64,000 nucleotides of DNA from Butyrivibrio sp. AC2005 (GCF_000424145.1 NZ_KE384138.1:200104-264103); one strand, 5' to 3'. Counted from the stretch's first letter, positions 7,789 through 16,415 are shown. Numbers and translations: made by a program. Notes: generated by a model from the letters alone, not told the origin.

Positions 7789-9056
7789 GTACCTCCTTTG
7801 GTATTGCAGGAAGCACTGTCTTTATGCTTGGCGTAGAATCCGGTTGTTATAGGAACATCAGTGAAATCAAATGCAACAAAAGCTATCTGACTTTTATTAT
7901 GAGTTATATATGGTTTGTCTTCCACTATTGATTTATGTCCCATCATCTGAGATGCTATCTCGATTGGAACACCTCTTGAGACCATGATAGTTTCAAAAGC
8001 TCTGCGTATGCTGTGAAAACCTCTAAACGAAATCTTTTCGACTCCAGCTTTTCCACAGTACTTGTCAATCATGCTTCCAAAGCCTTTTGAAAGCTTTTTA
8101 TAAGGGGCTTTTACTGTTATAAACACTTCAAGATCATTGCATTCCGGTCGCCAATCAAGTATATAATCCGCCAATGCATTCATCGTAGATCCGTTAAGCT
8201 CCACAGACAAAGGCTGGTGATTCTTTGATTGAACAAGAGCTAGTTTATGATTCTGCCAGTCTATATCCGTAAGCCTAATCCTTACTATGTCGCAACCACG
8301 TAAACCTGTACAATAAGCCAGCAGTATTATTGCAAGATCCCGCTTGCTAAGCATGTCATCATTATTAGCGGCGTCAGCAATGTCAAAGATTTCATCTTCT
8401 GTATATGCCGGGATCATGCGTCTGTGATCATTCTTGAGTTTTAGTAATCTATAGTCCCTATGAAGACACTGATTCCCATGGGATTTCAGGTATTCGGTTG
8501 AATACTTTATGCATCTGAGAGTACGCCCGGTACTTCCGCTATTAGAAACAGGGATTTCCTCGATAAGAAACTTCATCACAGTCACATCGTCGATGTGTTC
8601 CGGATCTTTTCCCTGTTCTGACGCATACCACAAAAAATGTCTTGTTGGAGCACGCAGATCACTTTTTGTAGCGTCGCTAATGGGATAACTTCCCAGTATC
8701 TTTTCAACAAGATCAGTAATCTCAGTGGAAACCGGATACTTCTTAACGCGATAAACTATTCTAGAAAAGTCCACTGTACCTGTCTCAGCCAGTGAGGATA
8801 GCATATGCAAAACTCTGAACTGAAAGCGTCGATACTCTTTGCAGACCTCACCATTAGATACCCTGTTTTCAAGATAGTTCTTATAGGCATCAATGAGTTC
8901 TGATGAATATGTATTTGTGTTTGAAGATCCGGCGTACTTTAAGATGCTATTGCAAACACTCTGATACTGTTCTACCGATACTTCCAGAACGTGTTGCATC
9001 ACCTCCTTTAATAGTTGCTCGGTTAAATCCTTTAGTAGCGGATGTGCATCTGTCAT
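7785..9056 (-). CDS. Tyrosine recombinase, first of the trio
   Basis: 423 residues, the longest of the three. An extended N-terminal part (about 1-215) precedes the catalytic domain: Arg in CTGLRGCDIVRIRL, His-x-x-Arg in FHSIRRAFE, GH in MMGHKS and a candidate nucleophile Tyr in KPYITH. The ATG at 9056 is preceded by AAAGGAGG. No accessory gene accompanies the trio, so mobility presumably depends on these three proteins acting on the 30-bp ends. The roughly 100 bp upstream, inside the right end, must hold the promoter. Confidence 0.92.
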   Translation of the reverse strand: MTDAHPLLKDLTEQLLKEVMQHVLEVSVEQYQSVCNSILKYAGSSNTNTYSSELIDAYKNYLENRVSNGEVCKEYRRFQFRVLHMLSSLAETGTVDFSRIVYRVKKYPVSTEITDLVEKILGSYPISDATKSDLRAPTRHFLWYASEQGKDPEHIDDVTVMKFLIEEIPVSNSGSTGRTLRCIKYSTEYLKSHGNQCLHRDYRLLKLKNDHRRMIPAYTEDEIFDIADAANNDDMLSKRDLAIILLAYCTGLRGCDIVRIRLTDIDWQNHKLALVQSKNHQPLSVELNGSTMNALADYILDWRPECNDLEVFITVKAPYKKLSKGFGSMIDKYCGKAGVEKISFRGFHSIRRAFETIMVSRGVPIEIASQMMGHKSIVEDKPYITHNKSQIAFVAFDFTDVPITTGFYAKHKDSASCNTKGGT

Positions 9057-9156
9057 GGCGGCCTCCTTTCTATAGAGATGCGGTTACATCTTTATAGTAA
9101 GAAATGCCGATAGTTTTTGGAAATCATGGATTTATGATACTTTAGGATGCCAAAAA

Positions 9157-9186
9157 ATCGGCATTTCTAAAATATCGGCATATGGG
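9157..9186 (-). repeat. Right terminal inverted repeat of the RIT-type element
   Basis: Exact reverse complement of 5703-5732. It contains ATCGGCAT twice, and its outer GGG overlaps the adjoining 32-bp palindrome at 9184-9215. Confidence 0.95.
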
Positions 9187-9215
9187 GAATTATGCTGATA
9201 TCGGCATAATTCCCC
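9184..9215. repeat. 32-bp near-perfect palindrome at the right junction
   Basis: Starts GGGGAATTATGC, centre GATATC, ends GCATAATTCCCC; only one base pair of the sixteen is mismatched. Its TATGCCGATAT half shares 11 bases with the element's terminal repeat. It is absent from the left side, making the element ends asymmetric. Confidence 0.85.
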
Positions 9216-9430
9216 TTCTCAAGATAAAAATTTAAGGAAGCTATATCAACATCAAGCTCATCAAACTTAGATAAATCCATGCTTCCTGTTATAAGATCCT
9301 TACTTCCCACTTCTTCCTCTCCTCCAAATTCCGTAGCCGGTTTTGCAGCCATTCTATTCTGCGTGGCAAGTACAACAAATCCAAACGCAGACATCCCCAA
9401 TGCAACTAATAGAATCACTTTACTATTCAT
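9187..9430 (-). pseudogene. 5' part of the DUF4097-family gene
   Basis: Begins MNSKVILLVALGMSAFGF, an N-terminal signal/anchor segment, and continues through a Gly/Glu-rich stretch to DVDIASLNFYLEKG, the start of the DUF4097 beta region, before reading into the inserted element and stopping at 9167. AGGAGA precedes the ATG. The native sequence probably continued either directly as EKG-DGYKLEY, or, if the palindrome is native, through IIPHM-GDGYK. Both options keep frame with the 3' part at 5036-5702. Confidence 0.85.
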
Positions 9431-9617
9431 AACATGTCTCCTATCACTCGACCTAAAGGGTAATGCTTGTTGTAAATTCCTTAGGTCCTATTAGTTTTCA
9501 TAAACTTCTTTCTTCTATTAGACTACATTTCCTAACTGCAAAGCAACACGGAATACACTGATTTAGGTATTTTTTACACAGCTTTTGTGGTCACTTACGT
9601 CATTCTATGTTGCTATT

Positions 9618-11399
9618 TCATGCAACTCCGGAAATAAGCTGTGCTGTATATAGGTGGTAGTAGTCGCCCTTTTTCGCCATAAGTTCCTCGTGTGTTCCGC
9701 ACTCAGTGATGCCTCCATCATTTATGTACATGATCTTGTCACAGCCTGTAATCGTCGATAGTCTGTGGGCGATGATAAAGCTTGTTCTTCCTGAGAGCAT
9801 GGCATTTAATCCGCGCTGCAGATCCTTCTCAGTCTGCACATCAATACTTGAAGTCGCCTCGTCGAGAACCATAATCCTTGGATCTGAAATAAGCGTCCTT
9901 GCAAAGGATATGAGCTGCTTTTGTCCCTGTGAAAGAAGAGCACCTCTCTCCTTGACTTCTGTAAGATAGCCCTTGCCAAGACCTGTTATGAACTCGTCAG
10001 CGCAGACGGTTTTTGATACATTCCTGACTTCTTCATCTGTCGCATTAAGCTTTCCATAGCGGATATTGTCCTCGATTGTTCCTGAAAAAATAAAGCTGTC
10101 CTGAAGCATTATTCCCATCTGCTCACGAAGCGACTTAAGGGTCACTTTTGAAATATCCTGCCCATCAATCAGAATCCTTCCGCTATCCACATTGTAGAAT
10201 CTTGAAACAAGGCTCACTATCGTACTCTTTCCGGCACCTGTAGGTCCGACAAGTGCAACAGATTCACCAGGTTCAACAGTAAAGGACACATTATGCAAAA
10301 CTTCCTTTCCCTTTTCATAGGAGAAGGATACATTCTGAAATTCGACCTTACCCTCCACTGGCTTCATAACAGCAGCACCGGGCTCATCCGTTACAGTAAC
10401 AGGTTCGTCCATGGTTTCAAAAATTCTTTCAAGATAAGCGATGTTGTTTATAAATCCATTAAAAATATTTCCAAGGTTCATGATGGGCTGCCAGAATCTG
10501 GATGCATAGCTTGATATGGCCACAATTGTTCCAAGACTCTGGTGACCGTTTGCAAATATCACAAGTCCAAAGAAATAGATAGCCGCTCTTACAAAAACAG
10601 AAATCGTATCGATTCCAGGCCAAACCAGCGTACTGTAGAATATCGCCTTCATCCATGTCTTTCTGCAATCATCTGATAATGTCTTAAAAATCCTGGCGTT
10701 TTCATCCTCTCTGGCAAATATCTGTGTGATCCTTGCACCTACTATATTCTCCTGAAGATAAGCATTCAGGTTGGAATTTTTATTGGACACCATTTGCCAC
10801 GCGCGGCGCTGCCTGTTCTTAATCCAGAACATGAAAACCATGAGAACAGGCACTCCTGCCAGCACCACCAGGCTCAGCTGCACATCCACCAGAAACATGA
10901 AAATCACAATAAAAATCAAATTCAGAAATTCCAGTACAATGTTTATGAGTCCGTTACTTAGCATATCCGAAACGGAATTAACATAATTGACCACCCTTAC
11001 AAGGATTTTTCCATGGGGTCTGTCATCATAGTACTGAAAAGGCAGTGCCTGCAGATGCGTAAATAAATCGTTTCTTATCTGATAAATAATATCCTGGCTC
11101 ACGTTCACCATTATTTTTGATCTTATCAGTGAAAACAGCGTGCTAAGGCCATAAAGTACTGCTGAAAAAATCACCAGCCTAAACAGCATCATCCTGTTAC
11201 TGTCAGGTATCGCTTCGTCCAAAGCCATACGCACAATTACCGGATTTACCAGCGCGGTGATTCCTGCTATAGCAGACAAAACCAGCGCAATTATCATAGC
11301 TCCAATATGTTTTTTAATATATCCGGAAGCCCTTAAGAGATGTTTTATATCAAAAGGCTCTTCCAAAAGTTCATCCTGTTTATATGTATTTCTGGCCAT
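9618..11399 (-). CDS. ABC exporter half-transporter (transmembrane + ATPase), consensus ATPase site
   Basis: 593 residues: a six-helix type IV exporter membrane domain (about 30-320) and an ATP-binding domain (about 350-590). Visible motifs are Walker A GPTGAGKST, Q-loop LREQMGIMLQDSF, signature LLSQGQKQ, Walker B IMVLDEATSS with the catalytic Glu, and switch His in IIAHRLST. It starts 4 bases after its partner gene and forms the consensus half of a heterodimer. The family includes multidrug and lipid-linked exporters; the substrate is not readable. The signature Ser-Gln-Gly-Gln differs slightly from LSGGQ. Confidence 0.93.
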   Translation of the reverse strand: MARNTYKQDELLEEPFDIKHLLRASGYIKKHIGAMIIALVLSAIAGITALVNPVIVRMALDEAIPDSNRMMLFRLVIFSAVLYGLSTLFSLIRSKIMVNVSQDIIYQIRNDLFTHLQALPFQYYDDRPHGKILVRVVNYVNSVSDMLSNGLINIVLEFLNLIFIVIFMFLVDVQLSLVVLAGVPVLMVFMFWIKNRQRRAWQMVSNKNSNLNAYLQENIVGARITQIFAREDENARIFKTLSDDCRKTWMKAIFYSTLVWPGIDTISVFVRAAIYFFGLVIFANGHQSLGTIVAISSYASRFWQPIMNLGNIFNGFINNIAYLERIFETMDEPVTVTDEPGAAVMKPVEGKVEFQNVSFSYEKGKEVLHNVSFTVEPGESVALVGPTGAGKSTIVSLVSRFYNVDSGRILIDGQDISKVTLKSLREQMGIMLQDSFIFSGTIEDNIRYGKLNATDEEVRNVSKTVCADEFITGLGKGYLTEVKERGALLSQGQKQLISFARTLISDPRIMVLDEATSSIDVQTEKDLQRGLNAMLSGRTSFIIAHRLSTITGCDKIMYINDGGITECGTHEELMAKKGDYYHLYTAQLISGVA

Positions 11400-11403
11400 T
11401 TTT

Positions 11404-13188
11404 TCATGCTCCCATCTGAAGTTTTACAAGTTCTGCGTAATATCCGCCCTGTTTGATAAGCTCCTCATGCGTTCCGCGCTCAGTTATCTCACCATGCTGC
11501 ATGATAAGAATCTGATCAGCATCCTTGGTGGTGGAAATTCTCTGGGCAATTATTATTTTTGTGCACTTAAAATCAAGATCTCTTAAGCTGTCCTGAATAG
11601 CCTTCTCTGTTTCAAGGTCGACAGCGGAGGTCGTATCATCAAGAATTAAAATAGAAGGTCTTACAGCCAATGCTCTTGCAAGAGATATTCTCTGCTTTTG
11701 TCCACCTGACAAACCAACGCCTCTCTCGCCTACGATAGTCTCATAGCCTTCCGGCATCTTAGCTATAAAATCAGAAGCCTGCGAGTACTTTGCATATTTC
11801 ATGACGTCCTCTTTGCTTAGAAGCTGATCACCATATGCTATGTTTCCATCGATGGTATCCGAGTAAAGAAGCACGTCCTGAGTTGCCAGTCCAATATTTC
11901 TCCTAAGCTGATGGAGGGCGATATCCTGGACATCAACTCCGTCCACAAGTACTTTTCCCCCTGTCGGTTCATAGAACCTTGGAATAAGGTGAATCAGTGA
12001 AGTTTTTCCACAGCCCGTCTCACCCATGATGGCAATGGTCTGTCCCGGCTCAGCCGTAAATGAAATGTGCTTCAAAACCGGGAGCTTCCCGTCAGAATAC
12101 TGAAAGCTTACATCCCTGAATTCAACCCTGCCATCGAACCTGTTCGGCATAAGAGCTGTGTATTCCTTGTCCACGATCTCAGGTTCAGAATAGTAAATCT
12201 CCATGACCTTTACTGATGCTGCTGAGAATCTCTGGAACTCATTCATGACATTTCCCAGCTGTCTCATGGGATTGGCAATAGCCCAGATAAGACCTGAAAA
12301 TGCAACGTATTCACCCATGGTCATCTGCCCGCCCATAAGGAAAAGTCCACCGATAAGCAGAAGGATAACCGGAAGGAGATTCGCAAAGGTCTCAATTACA
12401 GGGAAGTATTTCAGCCATATCATAGCGGTCTTTTTATTGGTATCCCTGTAATCCCTGTTGCACTCATCAAAGGCTTCTATTTCATAGTCCTCCTTTGCGA
12501 AAGCCTTAACCACACGGTTTCCGGAGATGTTTTCCTGAGCCATGGTGTTCATCTTCGCAAGCTTTTCCCTGAGGAGCGCATGCATTGGTGCAACCTGGAA
12601 TTTGAATCTCATTATTATGAAAAAAATAAGTGGAGCTACTGCAAGAAGGCAGAGTGCCATCTTCCAGTTCATGAACATAAAATAGATACCGACAGCGAGA
12701 ATCAGTGAAAAAGCTTCCACTACCATTCTCACAACCCAGGCGATCATGTGCCTTACAGCATCCAGATCACCTGTGACTCTTGTCATAAGGTCACCGGTTC
12801 TGTAGGTGCTGTAGAACTTCATGTCCTGCCTCTGAATTTTGTCGTAAATGAAATTTCTTATCCTGAAAAGGACTCCCTGGGACACTTTTTCATATCCTAC
12901 GCAGTCCACGTACACGATGATACACCTCAGGATTGTAAAGCCTATCATCATAAAAATAAGTTTGTAGAACTCATCCGGCTGGCTTTTGAAATTAGCCCTC
13001 GCCTCCGGTCCGGACAGGAATCTGTCTACTATCTGTGATGAAAAAAATGGAACCGTAAGCTGCATCATGTTGTAGACAAAGGTTCCGGCAACCGACAAAA
13101 CATAAATTGCCCTGTAACCTTCCATGTTATCCCACAGCCACTGCAGTCTGGTTCTTGGAAATTGCCAGTTTTCGTCTGCTTTTTTCAT
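11404..13188 (-). CDS. ABC exporter half-transporter, degenerate-site partner
   Basis: 594 residues with the same layout: membrane domain about 25-325, nucleotide-binding domain about 350-590. Motifs: Walker A GETGCGKTS, signature GLSGGQKQR, Walker B ILILDDTTSAVD. The catalytic Glu after Walker B is replaced by Asp, the hallmark of the degenerate half in heterodimeric exporters such as BmrC/BmrD and TM287/288. GGAGGAG precedes the ATG at 13188. The partner gene follows after 4 bases. The upstream kinase, tautomerase and GH43 genes lie on the same strand with gaps under 90 bases, so these may be one long transcript. Confidence 0.93.
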   Translation of the reverse strand: MKKADENWQFPRTRLQWLWDNMEGYRAIYVLSVAGTFVYNMMQLTVPFFSSQIVDRFLSGPEARANFKSQPDEFYKLIFMMIGFTILRCIIVYVDCVGYEKVSQGVLFRIRNFIYDKIQRQDMKFYSTYRTGDLMTRVTGDLDAVRHMIAWVVRMVVEAFSLILAVGIYFMFMNWKMALCLLAVAPLIFFIIMRFKFQVAPMHALLREKLAKMNTMAQENISGNRVVKAFAKEDYEIEAFDECNRDYRDTNKKTAMIWLKYFPVIETFANLLPVILLLIGGLFLMGGQMTMGEYVAFSGLIWAIANPMRQLGNVMNEFQRFSAASVKVMEIYYSEPEIVDKEYTALMPNRFDGRVEFRDVSFQYSDGKLPVLKHISFTAEPGQTIAIMGETGCGKTSLIHLIPRFYEPTGGKVLVDGVDVQDIALHQLRRNIGLATQDVLLYSDTIDGNIAYGDQLLSKEDVMKYAKYSQASDFIAKMPEGYETIVGERGVGLSGGQKQRISLARALAVRPSILILDDTTSAVDLETEKAIQDSLRDLDFKCTKIIIAQRISTTKDADQILIMQHGEITERGTHEELIKQGGYYAELVKLQMGA

Positions 13189-13274
13189 AATACTCCTCCA
13201 TACATTTAGAAATGTTAAGGGGTATTAAACCACTACAGTGACTAATGTTCTAATCATTTTTTGTCATAGGGCAA

Positions 13275-14018
13275 TCATTTTTTGGAATAATTTCCAGCCT
13301 CATCAAGACTAAGTTCAAGGTCCGGCTTCACAGTCTTTTCAAGGCATAATCTCACGTTAGCCATGTCGCTGAAATCAACAAATTTTTCAGCAAGCTCCCG
13401 GGTATTCCCGCTCTTAATTTTCCTGTCTACAAGTCTCCCCCGGAGCAGGCTTTCATCTGCTCTGATAGAGATTGTGTAATCGGCTAAATCTCTGAGCTCC
13501 CGCCAGCCATCCTCATCGAGGAGCAGATAGTTTCCCTCCAGGATCACAATGTCATTTTCTACTGTGATGGCATTTTCAACAGGGTTGTGCAGATGTCTGT
13601 CATAAGTGGGCCAGGGAGTTATTTCTTTTTCGAAAAGCTCCCTGATCCTCTGCTTCAACAGGTCCAGGTCAAAGGTTATCGGAGCACCCTTGATATCGAC
13701 CATTCTTACTTCCGCTCCATCCCGCATTGTGGTATGTGTCAGCAGATATTCCTGTCTTCTGTGAAAGCCGTCCATGCCGATAGCCTGAAGATCAGTGAAT
13801 TCATCATGCTCCTCGGAGAGTTTTTGTAAAAAGCTGTTCAGGGTGCTTTTCCCGGCACCAGGAGGCGCCGCTAACAATACAAGAATTCTCCTGCCCTTTT
13901 CCTTTTGGAGCTGTGTCAGCTTTGAAAGCAGGGGAAGAAAAACATTGTTAACAGCGTCCTCACTGTAGGATGCGTTTACATCTATTCCGTTTATATTTAC
14001 ATGGTAATTAAAATCCAT
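13275..14018 (-). CDS. P-loop kinase of the uridine kinase/phosphoribulokinase superfamily
   Basis: 247 residues. The Walker A motif APPGAGKST is at about residues 52-60, followed by a substrate-side DGFHRRQEYL motif (about 81-90) and LEGNYLLL (about 160), the Walker-B-like strand of this group. The lid-like RADESLLRGRLVDRKIKSG follows. This pattern is typical of proteins called nucleoside/nucleotide or pantothenate-like kinase family (YggC/FrcK type); the substrate could be a sugar, nucleoside or vitamin. It follows the tautomerase gene by 36 bases. Given the neighbouring GH43, a sugar substrate is possible but unproven. Confidence 0.8.
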   Translation of the reverse strand: MDFNYHVNINGIDVNASYSEDAVNNVFLPLLSKLTQLQKEKGRRILVLLAAPPGAGKSTLNSFLQKLSEEHDEFTDLQAIGMDGFHRRQEYLLTHTTMRDGAEVRMVDIKGAPITFDLDLLKQRIRELFEKEITPWPTYDRHLHNPVENAITVENDIVILEGNYLLLDEDGWRELRDLADYTISIRADESLLRGRLVDRKIKSGNTRELAEKFVDFSDMANVRLCLEKTVKPDLELSLDEAGNYSKK

Positions 14019-14054
14019 AGCCAGCCTGTTTCCACTTTCAATAATCTTAATCTG

Positions 14055-14399
14055 TCAGAAATTGTTTCCGTTCCAGCCCCAATCGTCAGAGCCGAAATAT
14101 CTGATATACATGTGGTCAGGAGCTACCCCAAGAATATCCCCGTAAATTGATGTGAGTTCCTTTGTCATTTTTCCATAGGTGTCAGGAGACGCATTTCCAT
14201 AAATCTTCACTTCAATGAAGGCTGTAGGCTGGGAGTCATCGCCTCTGAAATACATCGGAACTTCTCCCTCGATAGCGAGCATAAGCCAGCTCTCACTTTT
14301 CCCGGGGATGATTGAAATTGCCTGTCCAAGGCGCTCCTTAAGCTGTGTTTCCTTTTCCTTTGAGATTGATACGTTGGTCTTTGTTGAAATAAATGGCAT
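14055..14399 (-). CDS. MIF/tautomerase-superfamily protein
   Basis: 114 residues, the usual size of a macrophage-migration-inhibitory-factor homologue. It starts MPFISTKTNV, so Met removal would expose the catalytic Pro1, and retains Lys/Ile in the active-site region (LMLAIEGEVPMYFRG at about 39-53; phenylpyruvate tautomerases have a similar substrate loop). AGGAGGAAAAAAACT precedes the ATG. It lies 32 bases after the GH43 gene on the same strand. Biological role in bacteria is mostly unknown. Confidence 0.85.
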   Translation of the reverse strand: MPFISTKTNVSISKEKETQLKERLGQAISIIPGKSESWLMLAIEGEVPMYFRGDDSQPTAFIEVKIYGNASPDTYGKMTKELTSIYGDILGVAPDHMYIRYFGSDDWGWNGNNF

Positions 14400-14431
14400 A
14401 GTTTTTTTCCTCCTGTTATTTTTTATGGTTC

Positions 14432-15868
14432 TTATTTATCAAATGTAAATCTGTCAAAAATAAAGGTTTCTTCTGCATCATCTGAAATGAACTCAAAATA
14501 TACAGCATGTTTTCCGATGACACCCGTTGTAATCTCAGCGGTAACTTCTGTAGCGTTACCGTCAAATGAAAGCTCCGCAATCTCCCTCCCCTGATAGGAA
14601 TCGATGCGTACTTTTACTTTAGCTTTCTTTGCTTCTTCAAGAACAACGGTTACTGTTTTCGGAGAGTTTGCACCAAACTGAAGATATCTAAAGCCTACCG
14701 TTGTCCCGTCTGTAATTCCAACAACCGGTGTTGATAATTCTTCTTTTTGCTCATAATCCGGTCTGACATAGGCATGCTTTTTACTTCCGAAAATGTGGCA
14801 CGCATAACCTGCTGAAATCCAGGAATATGCATCCAGTCCGTTTATATGAGGCCCCTGAGAGGTCATCTCCACAGGCTTTGATGATACAGGCTCGCCGCCA
14901 ATAAACTTCACATCACCGATATAGAGATTTCCATCTTTTCCCATGGCGACATCGATTGGCTCAAGCATTGCCTGTCTGGAGTACTCGTTCACCCCCGTCT
15001 GGCGATGGTAGAATACATACCATTTTCCATTCACTTCCATGATAGATCCATGGTTATTTCCCCACTGGTATGTCATGGTGCCTTTTCCTTCCGAATCATG
15101 AAGTATCTCTCCTCCATTAAAGCTTATGTCTCCGCCATCATGAAAAGGTCCGAAGGGACTGTCGCTGAATCTATAGGATAGAAAGCCGTTATTTTCAGTA
15201 TAAACACCAAGCTCCGGAACCGGCTTCTCATAGCGCTTGGAATATATGTAGACATATTTTCCCATAACCTTGCGAGGACTCGATGCTTCAAAAAATCCGT
15301 CAATCAATGATATATGTCCGTCGTCAACAGGATTCCAGGGACAGGTGGAATGGCCTAAAGGATTCTCTACAAGTGTTCCTTCTTTTATGGTAGCCATATC
15401 GTCCTCAAGCTCAGCAATATAGCAGGGTGCTGCACAGCCTCCCCAGTATGCATATACTCTGTCGTCATCATCTACCAATATTCCCGGATCAAATCCTAGC
15501 TTTGTTTCCACAGGATTCTCGAAAGGTCCCCAGGGAGTCTTTGAACTTGCAACAACCACAAGACTTCCACAATGCTCTGCAGCGTACATGTAATAGGTGT
15601 CGCCTCGTTTTACAACATCCGGTGCATAAAGTACGGAATCATAATGAGTTTCATATGCTACGCCATGACAGGTCCAATCCGTCAGATCGTCAACCGGTGC
15701 AGACCATACGACATAGTTTCGGCCGCAGTACTTATCCTTCTCAATGTCGTGAGATCCGTATACGTATACTCTCTTTTCATTTTCATGATCAAAAACTCTT
15801 GGCTCTCCATCCGGAACATGCTCCCACAGCGGCATGTATGGATTTGCCCCTTTTATAAACCTTTTCAT
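14432..15868 (-). CDS. Glycoside hydrolase family 43 (beta-xylosidase/arabinofuranosidase type)
   Basis: 478 residues without a signal peptide, so probably cytoplasmic and acting on imported oligosaccharides. The five-bladed catalytic domain covers about residues 1-320: RVYVYGSHD carries the N-terminal aspartate region, LYAPDVV the second acidic position, and GFFEASSPRK the probable general-acid Glu. The C-terminal ~130 residues (EELSTPVVGITDGTTVGFRY onward) form a beta-rich module like a CBM6-type domain. The ATG at 15868 follows AGAGGAG. It is transcribed away from the GH10 xylanase, and the two share the intergenic repeat region. Exact specificity is uncertain. Confidence 0.88.
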   Translation of the reverse strand: MKRFIKGANPYMPLWEHVPDGEPRVFDHENEKRVYVYGSHDIEKDKYCGRNYVVWSAPVDDLTDWTCHGVAYETHYDSVLYAPDVVKRGDTYYMYAAEHCGSLVVVASSKTPWGPFENPVETKLGFDPGILVDDDDRVYAYWGGCAAPCYIAELEDDMATIKEGTLVENPLGHSTCPWNPVDDGHISLIDGFFEASSPRKVMGKYVYIYSKRYEKPVPELGVYTENNGFLSYRFSDSPFGPFHDGGDISFNGGEILHDSEGKGTMTYQWGNNHGSIMEVNGKWYVFYHRQTGVNEYSRQAMLEPIDVAMGKDGNLYIGDVKFIGGEPVSSKPVEMTSQGPHINGLDAYSWISAGYACHIFGSKKHAYVRPDYEQKEELSTPVVGITDGTTVGFRYLQFGANSPKTVTVVLEEAKKAKVKVRIDSYQGREIAELSFDGNATEVTAEITTGVIGKHAVYFEFISDDAEETFIFDRFTFDK

Positions 15869-15967
15869 GTCAAAGCTCCTCTCGTGATTTGTGGTAGGTC
15901 ATTTAAATTTTATTTTCTTGCAAATGTGAGGTAAATTCAAGCGGGTAATGGAGTATTTTCTTTTTGA

Positions 15968-16262
15968 TTTGTTGTATGCAGGGTATGGCTTTACAACTAA
16001 TACTCTGAGTCTTAGGGAATTTGTTGTAATCAGGGTAGGCCCATACAACTACTACCCTGATTTTCTGCCATTTTGTTGCATTCAGGGTATAGCTCGTGCA
16101 ACAACTACCCTGATTCTTGAGGTATTTGTTGTAATCAGGGTAGGCCTCTACAACTACTACCCTGATTTTCTGATATTTTGTTGTATTCTGGGTATAGCTC
16201 GTGCAGCAACTGCCCTGATTCTTCAATGATTTGTTGTATGCAGGGTATATATACTTACATAC
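15968..16262. repeat. Array of 52-53-bp units, each with two interleaved inverted motifs
   Basis: Motif a (GTTGTA/GTTGCA) begins at 15971, 16023, 16075, 16128, 16180 and 16233, a period of 52-53 bp. Each unit is a (GTTGTA), b (ATCAGGGTA), a short spacer, a' (TACAAC), 3-4 bases, b' (TACCCTGAT). The a/a' and b/b' pairs are complementary and interleaved. In unit 3, GTTGCA is matched by TGCAAC, a compensatory change; in unit 5 the pairs hold only with G-U wobble. Units 2/4 and 3/5 are closest, giving a 105-bp super-period. The last unit is truncated. Frames crossing the array are by-products of this periodicity. Confidence 0.85.
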
Positions 16263-16338
16263 CTCAGTATACATAAATCCCTCAGCTTGCGGAAACACTC
16301 TTCCTCTATAAATTACGTCTATTCGCGAACAAATCAGC
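16262..16338. repeat. Solo copy of the 68-bp module from the ~495-bp repeat
   Basis: CTCAGCTTGCGGAAACAC, then CTTCCTC, ATTACGTCTATTCGCGAAC and AAATCAGC match the second module of copy A (4718-4785) and copy B (36655-36722). Nothing else of the large repeat is present. It abuts the 52-bp array directly. Confidence 0.8.
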
Positions 16339-16415
16339 AATATAAACGCATATAATCACAAATAATGGTTAGAGCCTTGCTCAGTCCCTCGTCTATAGTA
16401 TATTTACAAAAATCA

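Larger units (their letters stand above)
5703..9186 (-). mobile_element. Recombinase-in-trio (RIT-type) element inserted in a DUF4097 gene
   Basis: Three tandem, overlapping tyrosine-recombinase genes (9056 down to 5796) and almost nothing else lie between perfect 30-bp terminal inverted repeats at 5703-5732 and 9157-9186. The element splits a gene whose two parts remain in frame. This matches the published RIT architecture: three site-specific recombinases in the same orientation with terminal inverted repeats. Each end carries two direct ATGCCGAT motifs plus one inverted copy further inside (near 5775-5783 and 9103-9110), likely recombinase binding sites. Target duplication is ambiguous: CATATG if the repeat tips are shared with the target, or CCC if the 9184-9215 palindrome also belongs to the element. 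Confidence 0.85.

Noticed and set aside
5796..9056. Tn554-like transposon or integrative prophage
   Set aside because: Three similar-sized recombinases without TnpC, resistance, phage or conjugation genes; perfect inverted ends fit the RIT pattern better.
15427..15858. Long plus-strand frame opposite GH43
   Set aside because: Antisense shadow of a clear GH43 gene; composition of a reversed coding strand.
15968..16262. CRISPR array
   Set aside because: No variable spacers of constant length; the intervals are themselves diverged repeats, and no cas genes are nearby.
15903..16340. Open frames on both strands across the 52-bp array, with 35-residue protein repeats
   Set aside because: The 105-bp super-period is a multiple of three, so frames stay open by repetition alone. 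No ribosome site or known domain; the signal is at the DNA/RNA level.
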